From: Lentisphaerota bacterium
GTDB taxonomy: Bacteria > Verrucomicrobiota > Kiritimatiellia > UBA8416 > JABMPJ01
Length of the DNA stretch: 57,164 bases
Direction of reading: 5' to 3'
Assembly (NCBI GenBank): GCA_013203785.1
Contig: JABMPJ010000166.1
Location: 1 to 57,164 of the forward strand
Made by a program: the position numbers and the translations under genes. Within the stretch, counting starts at the first letter, position 1, and each line of letters starts with the position of its first letter. The notes under the pieces were generated by a model. That model did not search any database, was not told the DNA's origin, and was given only the letters and a program-made list of their open reading frames with translations. Of this stretch, positions 51,961 through 57,164 are shown in pieces.

Positions 51961-52917
51961 CTAGGTCAGTGACGACAAGACACGGTCAACCCGTTCAGCG
52001 ACCGGATACTCATCAATCACAAACTCTTGGCCTGTAATGAGTTCATAGGCCTGGATATAGCGTTTAGCGGCCTCGATGCGCACCTCATCAGTCAAAGCAG
52101 GTGGCTCACCATCGCCTAGGAAACCTTGATCCGCCAGCCAGCTACGCACATATTCCTTGTCGAGTTTGCGTTGTTCTTTGCCAGCCGCGAACAACTCGGC
52201 GTAGGTATCCGCAAACCAGTAGCGCGACGAGTCAGGGGTGTTCACCTCGTCTGAGATCACCAACTCCCCGTTCACGAGGCCGAGTTCATACTTCGTATCA
52301 ACGAAGATGAGCCCCTGCTTGGCCGCGATCTCCACACCGCGATTATAGAGCGCGAGGCAGATCGCGGCGGCCTGATCGAATGTTTCACCATCAATCAATC
52401 CTTCGGAGATGGCCTCGGTACGTGACACATTACGGTCATGCTCCTCAAGTTTGGTTGTAGGGGTGATGATGGGCGTCTCGAACTTCTGGTCTTTGCGCAA
52501 GCCTTCCGCGAGAGGGTTGCCACAGAGGTTGCGGACCCCGCGTTCATAGTTGTACCAAGCCGAGGTCTTGGTCACCCCCGTGATATAGCCACGCACAACA
52601 AATTCAAGTGGAAGCTGTTCGCATTCCCGAACAACCATCACATTCGGGTCGGGGAGGCTGAGAACATGGTTCGGCACGATGTCCTGCGTCTTCTCAAACC
52701 AGAATGCGGCCAACTGGTTCAGCACCTGCCCCTTGAAGGGCACCGTTCCCAGGACGCAGTCGAACGCAGAAATGCGATCGGTCACCACGAGGACACGGCG
52801 CGCCCCCAATTTGTAGCTATCACGCACCTTGCCTTTGATGCGGTCACCCAACGCCTGACAGTCGGTGCCCTCCAGCACGTTGTCCAGCTGTGCTCTTATT
52901 CTATCTTCACTAATCAT
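51961..52917 (-). CDS. purC: Phosphoribosylaminoimidazole-succinocarboxamide synthase
   Basis: 318 aa, the longer form of the family (E. coli PurC is about 237 aa). Joins CAIR and aspartate in purine synthesis. GKVRDSYKLGARRVLVVTDR and SAFDCVLGTVPFKGQVLNQL form the nucleotide-binding part. VVRGYITGVTKTSAWYNYE, FVDTKYELGLVNGELVISDE and EVNTPDSSRYW are also conserved. Good ribosome site (AAGGG). It converges on dapL with 21 bases between the stops. Confidence 0.96.
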   Translation of the reverse strand: MISEDRIRAQLDNVLEGTDCQALGDRIKGKVRDSYKLGARRVLVVTDRISAFDCVLGTVPFKGQVLNQLAAFWFEKTQDIVPNHVLSLPDPNVMVVRECEQLPLEFVVRGYITGVTKTSAWYNYERGVRNLCGNPLAEGLRKDQKFETPIITPTTKLEEHDRNVSRTEAISEGLIDGETFDQAAAICLALYNRGVEIAAKQGLIFVDTKYELGLVNGELVISDEVNTPDSSRYWFADTYAELFAAGKEQRKLDKEYVRSWLADQGFLGDGEPPALTDEVRIEAAKRYIQAYELITGQEFVIDEYPVAERVDRVLSSLT

Positions 52918-52969
52918 TATCGCCCTTCATTGCCGTACGGGCGGCATGCATGCCACCCCTCACCTCACC

Positions 52970-53587
52970 TCACAGATCAAGATTCATGATCTCGGGTCGC
53001 TCTTGCCAACCACGATCCCGGCACAGCCGATCCAAGCGATCATGACAGTGCCTCTGGATTTCACCGCTCAACGACACGATCTCGGCCAGCTTGCCGCCGT
53101 ATCCCAAAAGCATCTCGGCCGTGCTACAGACGTTGCGCAGGCCCAGCACGCCGCGCCCCTGTGTGCTATCCCAAATGTCAGACAGCGTCTCAATGATGAT
53201 GCCCAATCCGGTAAAGAAAATTAACTCCAGCGGAGCGCCGTCCAGGACGGTGAGCTGCTTGAGATCCACGACCCACATCGTGTCGCCGCGGCTAACCTCC
53301 CATTCCGATGGCTTCACCAGTCCGGTTCCGTGCAGCAGGAAGCGACGGGCTACGCCCGCCCGCCCCACCGACTCGAGTCCGCGTGACGTCATCAATACCA
53401 AGGCGCGCGCGTCCAGACGCGTTTCACTACAGTCATGCTCGATGAAACACTCTACCGCACGCGCGACCTCGGAGGCGTCGGCGATGTCGGTCTCCCGCTC
53501 CATCGCGCACATGCTCTCGATCTGGAGCACGAGGTGGTCGAATACACCCGACTCCTCCCCCTGCAGCTCTTCCTGCACCCAAATCAT
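52970..53587 (-). CDS. Protein of unknown function next to nrdR
   Basis: 205 aa with a good ribosome site (GAGGA). No signal peptide or membrane segment; one hydrophobic stretch (LELIFFTGLGIIIETLSDIW) is probably a buried core. Helix-rich N-terminus with VARAVECFIEHDCSETRLDA, then RRFLLHGTGLVKPSEW. The five Cys are scattered and do not form a metal-binding pattern. I do not recognise a family. It lies 66 bases after nrdR and 52 before purC on the same strand, so a link with nucleotide metabolism is possible but only contextual. Confidence 0.6.
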   Translation of the reverse strand: MIWVQEELQGEESGVFDHLVLQIESMCAMERETDIADASEVARAVECFIEHDCSETRLDARALVLMTSRGLESVGRAGVARRFLLHGTGLVKPSEWEVSRGDTMWVVDLKQLTVLDGAPLELIFFTGLGIIIETLSDIWDSTQGRGVLGLRNVCSTAEMLLGYGGKLAEIVSLSGEIQRHCHDRLDRLCRDRGWQERPEIMNLDL

Positions 53588-53653
53588 TGATTCGTCCTCT
53601 TCAATAAAACAAAACAGATGCCTTCGCGCCGCCGTAGGAGACCGCCGGGAGCA

Positions 53654-54112
53654 TCAACCTTCACGCCCCACCAAGCCTTCGATCGCGCTCATAAATTGGT
53701 TCACATCCTTGAACCGCCGGTAGACCGAGGCAAAGCGAACATAGGCCACCTCATCCAATTGCTCAAGACGCTCCATCACTTTCAGACCGATGGCCTGGCT
53801 GGGCACCTCGCGCTCGTAGTCCCGCTCGAGGTCGTCGATAATGGCATCCACGACGCCCTCGATCGTCTCCGTGCTGACCGACCGCTTCTGGCAGGCCCGT
53901 TCGATGCCCATGACCAGCTTCGTACGATTAAGCTCCTCATGGCGCCCGTCGCTCTTGACTACCCGCAGACGCGCCCGGACGATCTCTTCATAAGTCGTAA
54001 AACGATGGCCGCACCCCAAACAGACACGACGGCGCCGAATGATCGCGCCGCTCCGAGCTGACCGACTATCGATCACTTTGTCTTCAAGGTCCGCGCACTT
54101 GGGGCAACGCAT
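53654..54112 (-). CDS. nrdR: Transcriptional repressor NrdR
   Basis: 152 aa. The zinc ribbon has Cys 3, 6, 31 and 34 (MRCPKC ... CLGCGHRFTT). The ATP-cone domain covers about 46-136 (VVKSDGRHEELNRTKLVMGI, ACQKRSVSTETIEGVVD). It represses ribonucleotide reductase genes when dATP/ATP is bound. No reductase gene is in the window. It begins 14 bases after the double-receiver gene. Confidence 0.96.
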   Translation of the reverse strand: MRCPKCADLEDKVIDSRSARSGAIIRRRRVCLGCGHRFTTYEEIVRARLRVVKSDGRHEELNRTKLVMGIERACQKRSVSTETIEGVVDAIIDDLERDYEREVPSQAIGLKVMERLEQLDEVAYVRFASVYRRFKDVNQFMSAIEGLVGREG

Positions 54113-54126
54113 CGCCTACTCCTTCA

Positions 54127-54885
54127 CTATGTTGTGCTTCGCAGGGCGGATAGGAGCTCGTTGGGGTCGCTGCTAAGGACCACCTGGCGTACACCGCTGG
54201 GCGGCGCGGCACTCTTCAGGCGGCCTGAATCATCATAGAGTATGACCGGAATGGTGCGAGCATTGGGCATGGCCTGCAACATATCGGCCACCGCATCACC
54301 ATTCATCTTAGAAAAGATCTGTTTCAGAACAATCACGTCGGGCCGCTGCAGGATGGCTTGTTCGATCATGTCCGGACCGCGCTCGACCAGAGTGACCAAC
54401 AGCCCTTCCTCGGCGAATACCGCCTCGATTGCTGCCGCCACCATGGCGTCGTCCTCCCCCAACAGGACCTTCCGCGGTGCCGGGGCATCCACGCGCTCCT
54501 CGTCCTGTCCAGAACGGAGAAACAGAATGCGACCGACTTCCATCAACAGGTCCTCCGGCGCACACGGCTTCGCCACAAAGCCATCCACATCCACATCCGC
54601 AAAGAACTCGGCCATGTTGGCCCGCGCCGTCAGCACCAGCACGGGATGCCTCAGTTTTCCATTAATCGAGATTTCCTTTAGAAATCCGATCCCTCCCATA
54701 CCGGGCATGCTCATATCCAGAATGATGAGATCCGGTTCCAAGACCTGGAGACGTTTCAACCCCAATTCACCACTCTCGGCCGTGGTGACGTCGTACCCTT
54801 CGAATCGAAGGAAGTCACTGAGCGTCACCAGAAGACTGGTATCATCATCAACCAATAAAATTGTTTTCTTTCGGCCGTTTTCCAT
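54127..54885 (-). CDS. Double-receiver response regulator with a pseudo-receiver domain
   Basis: 252 aa from Met at 54885 (GGGGAG 6 bases upstream). The first CheY-like domain (1-125) is complete: D13/D14/D15, phosphoacceptor D57 (LIILDMSMPGMGG), and VLTARAN with AKPC. The second (about 133-252) keeps the acidic pair (LLGEDDAMVAA) but its phosphoacceptor position is Lys (VIVLKQIFSKMNGD), so it is likely a pseudo-receiver. There is no DNA-binding domain. The hybrid kinase gene is directly upstream (53 bases), so the two probably form a phosphorelay. Confidence 0.85.
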   Translation of the reverse strand: MENGRKKTILLVDDDTSLLVTLSDFLRFEGYDVTTAESGELGLKRLQVLEPDLIILDMSMPGMGGIGFLKEISINGKLRHPVLVLTARANMAEFFADVDVDGFVAKPCAPEDLLMEVGRILFLRSGQDEERVDAPAPRKVLLGEDDAMVAAAIEAVFAEEGLLVTLVERGPDMIEQAILQRPDVIVLKQIFSKMNGDAVADMLQAMPNARTIPVILYDDSGRLKSAAPPSGVRQVVLSSDPNELLSALRSTT

Positions 54886-54938
54886 CTTCATCTCCCCAAA
54901 CACCCTACACTCTTGCTCGTCCTACCCATCACCGATGG

Positions 54939-56549
54939 CTATCGCATCGTGGCGACGGGCCCCAGGAAAGCCTCCTCAAGCCGGTCCAGCAGCTGTGCTT
55001 CCGTCCAGCGCACAGGCAGCAGCGGAATCGAAAAGCTCTTCAAAATCTGTCTGCGGGCGCTGTTCAGAGCCGGACCACCCAGCGCGATCAACGGGATTCG
55101 CCTGAGGCGCTTGTCGCTCTTCATCGTGAGCGTCAGCTCCGTCCCCGACATACCCTCCATCCCCAAATCGACCACAGCCCCCTGGAAATGGCGCTCCTGC
55201 GCTACGCGTGCCACATCTTCTCCCGCGCCAACCCTTATAACCCTATAGCCTGCGGCGGTCAACTGCTCTCCTATTTTGGTGAGGACCGAATCATCCTGAT
55301 TCACAACCAGGATCACGGGTGGATCGACACGAGGGACCGAAACGGTTACCAGTGTACCATCTCCTCCCTCGGGCAGCGGGCTCTGGATTCCGATGCTGCC
55401 CCCATGCAGAGCCACGATTTCCTTGACGATGGCCAATCCCAGCCCCGAGCCACTGGGCTGTTTGCCGACCGTAAAATATCGCTCCGTGACGCGCTCCAGC
55501 GCCTCAGGAGGAATCCCGATGCCTGTATCCCGTACCTCCATGCGAACATAACCTTCGTTGGCGCTATCCGCCTTGACCCGCACCGTGATCGCCCCCCCCT
55601 CGGGTGTAAATTTGACGGCGTTTCCGACCAAGTTCAAAATAACACGCTCCATGCGCTGTGGGTCGCAATCGGCGAACAGTCCAGGTGCCCCCGGATCAAC
55701 CTCGAAAGAGACGCCTTTCTGCTGCGTCCGCACCCGTAGTGACTCAACACTGCGCGACACCAGACGCCCAAATGGGATCGTGGCCCGGGCCAGAGTCAGG
55801 CTTTCGTTCTCGATATTGCGCAGATCCAGAATATCGTTCACGGTCGCCAGAAGACGCTTGCTGTCCCCGTCCAGCATGGTCAGATACTTGCGAACAGGAT
55901 CAGTTATGGGCCCCAGGACGCCGCGCAGCATGTTGGATACAGCGTAGATCATTGACGTCAGCGGGGTCCGCAGTTCGTGCGAGACATTGGAAACAAACTG
56001 CATACGCGCGCGGTCATGCTCCTCAAGCCGCGCAACGGCATCCTCCAGGGCCTCCTGTGCCTGCTTGCGCACCGAAATATCGCGAATGAAAAAGCAGAGC
56101 CGCCCGGACACACCGTGTGTCATCCAATTGACAGCGATCTCAGCCGGGAAACTTGAGCCATCAAAGCGGATGACGCGTGCTTCGATCAGCGTATAGCGGC
56201 GGTCTTCCAGATTCTGACGTAAGGCCTCCCAGAGCGCCGTATCGGCACCGGAGATCAGTTTCATGATATCGCAGCCATCCAAGTAGTCGGCCTCGCACGC
56301 CAGCAGCTCCATGGCCCTGGTATTGTACTGTGCAATGCGCCCGTTCGGAGTCGCGATCACTACGCCATCGTAGATACTCTTCAGCAAGGCCGCGAACGTC
56401 GAGGACTCATCGCGCTCCGGATCGTCCAGCAGGTCGGGGCATGGCACCACCGCCGCCTCAGCCCGCAGCGGTGCGACCTCCTCGATACCCGCATCCATAT
56501 CGATGCGCATCGTGCTGTTTGATATATTCTTCTTTACCGAGTCGTCCAT
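54939..56549 (-). CDS. Hybrid sensor histidine kinase (PAS-HisKA-HATPase-REC)
   Basis: 536 aa, no membrane segment, so cytosolic. A PAS domain (about 50-165; YDGVVIATPNGRIAQYNTR) is followed by HisKA with the phospho-acceptor in SNVSHELRTPLTSMIY (about 191), HATPase with NLVGNAVKFTPEGG, DTGIGIPPEAL and GSGLGLAIVKEI, and a C-terminal receiver (about 415-536; VVDLGMEGMSG). The receiver's conserved Lys is not obvious (LLPVRW), so its phosphorylation behaviour may be altered. It is followed by the double-receiver gene. AAGG ribosome site. It lies downstream of the rRNA genes on the same strand, beyond a terminator. Confidence 0.93.
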   Translation of the reverse strand: MDDSVKKNISNSTMRIDMDAGIEEVAPLRAEAAVVPCPDLLDDPERDESSTFAALLKSIYDGVVIATPNGRIAQYNTRAMELLACEADYLDGCDIMKLISGADTALWEALRQNLEDRRYTLIEARVIRFDGSSFPAEIAVNWMTHGVSGRLCFFIRDISVRKQAQEALEDAVARLEEHDRARMQFVSNVSHELRTPLTSMIYAVSNMLRGVLGPITDPVRKYLTMLDGDSKRLLATVNDILDLRNIENESLTLARATIPFGRLVSRSVESLRVRTQQKGVSFEVDPGAPGLFADCDPQRMERVILNLVGNAVKFTPEGGAITVRVKADSANEGYVRMEVRDTGIGIPPEALERVTERYFTVGKQPSGSGLGLAIVKEIVALHGGSIGIQSPLPEGGDGTLVTVSVPRVDPPVILVVNQDDSVLTKIGEQLTAAGYRVIRVGAGEDVARVAQERHFQGAVVDLGMEGMSGTELTLTMKSDKRLRRIPLIALGGPALNSARRQILKSFSIPLLPVRWTEAQLLDRLEEAFLGPVATMR

Positions 56550-56623
56550 AAAGTAACCTTACGGATCAGTATAGCTCACGGTGGGCAACGGCCTCAATGC
56601 CAATCCTTGCCTCTCCAGCGAGA

Positions 56624-56666
56624 TAAAAAAAGAAAGGGACCTTGAATGAACATTCAAGATCCCTTT
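56624..56666 (-). terminator. Rho-independent terminator after the 5S rRNA
   Basis: On the minus strand AAAGGGATCTTGAATG pairs with CATTCAAGGTCCCTTT (56651-56666 and 56633-56648; one mismatch, TT loop), followed by CTTTTTTT. A textbook intrinsic terminator, placed 12 bases after the 5S gene. It separates the rRNA operon from the hybrid kinase gene. Confidence 0.9.
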
Positions 56667-56677
56667 GGAAAAAAATA

Positions 56678-56792
56678 CCTGGCGACGTGCTACTCTCCCA
56701 CGGGCTAGCCCCACAGTACCATCGCCGCTGAGGCCCTTCACTTCCGTGTTCGGAATGGGAACGGGTGTTTCCTCCTCGCTATGGTCACCAGG
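56678..56792 (-). rRNA. rrf: 5S ribosomal RNA
   Basis: About 115 nt. The ends CCTGGTGACC and CGTCGCCAGG pair as the terminal stem. Internal segments include AACACCCGTTCCCATTCCGA and ACACGGAAGTGAAG on the minus strand, the conserved loop regions of bacterial 5S rRNA. It follows the 23S gene in the usual order and is closed by a strong terminator. Ends are approximate to a few bases. Confidence 0.95.
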
Positions 56793-56846
56793 AATAAAAT
56801 CAGAATACATAGAGCAACGGGAAAGCAACAATGGCCGAACGACCGA

Positions 56847-56866
56847 TTATCCCGCAAGCGGGATAA
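56847..56866. other. Perfect 9-bp hairpin in the 23S-5S spacer
   Basis: TTATCCCGC (56847-56855) and GCGGGATAA (56858-56866) are exact inverted copies with a two-base loop. On the rRNA strand no T-run follows, so it is more likely a processing signal than a terminator. Confidence 0.45.
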
Positions 56867-56871
56867 AAAAT

Positions 56872-57164
<293 letters not shown>

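Noticed and set aside
56559-56831. 90-codon frame across the 5S rRNA and terminator
   Set aside because: It is translated from rRNA and terminator sequence.

Overview
The window looks like one contig from a Gram-negative bacterium of the PVC superphylum, most likely Kiritimatiellota or Verrucomicrobiota. This is an inference from gene content: LpxA (lipid A outer membrane), the LL-diaminopimelate aminotransferase route to lysine and peptidoglycan, a secreted autotransporter-type beta-helix protein, a Lys/Ala-rich DksA-like protein, several envelope and carbohydrate genes, and short purine-rich intergenic repeat families (ACCACGGATGAACGC-type, TTCGATGTTCGATG-type, GGATATTGG-type) that I associate with PVC genomes. 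GC content is high. The left edge lies in a likely insertion-sequence remnant and the right edge lies inside a 23S rRNA gene. Both are multicopy sequences where short-read assemblies typically break.

Layout. 1-541: IS-like tail and repeats. 542-10426 (+): a tightly overlapping envelope cluster of GYF/RDD protein, two B-box zinc-finger membrane proteins, a multi-pass membrane protein, DUF4129, DUF4350, MoxR ATPase, DUF58, SpoIIM-like and a second RDD protein. 10493-15244 (+): malate:quinone oxidoreductase, a stand-alone receiver with a sigma-54-like promoter, and helicase HrpB. 15245-17237: a repeat-rich spacer with a minus-strand terminator, then hisF and hisH (-). 17412-19573 (+): PIG-L deacetylase and GNAT acetyltransferase. 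19514-22275 (-): an NtrC-type regulator and its sensor kinase.

22802-33173 is the most distinctive region. A minus-strand unit encodes a secreted beta-helix protein, a compact GH38-like protein and two large paralogous proteins of no recognised family (930 and 1286 aa). It is divergent from a LacI-family regulator, and a perfect 16-bp palindrome lies between them. 33628-38827 continues the carbohydrate theme: a PhyH-type dioxygenase divergent from an AraC regulator across a 13-bp perfect inverted repeat, a VF530-like protein, a sialate O-acetylesterase broken by a one-base frameshift, and a PfkB kinase.

38877-48150 is mostly housekeeping on the minus strand (amaP, ricT, holB, tmk, cysS; then lpxA, radC, miaA, lspA, DksA-like), with an exonuclease on the plus strand between the two blocks. 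48319-51939 (+) holds a CAT-anticodon tRNA, two SPFH proteins and dapL. 51961-56549 (-) holds purC, an unknown gene, nrdR, a double-receiver protein and a hybrid kinase. The window ends with 5S and partial 23S rRNA (-).

My best candidate for an undescribed system is the LacI-controlled four-gene unit at 22802-31981. It pairs a shortened alpha-mannosidase-like enzyme with two related multidomain proteins, one cytoplasmic and one exported, and an exported beta-helix protein.
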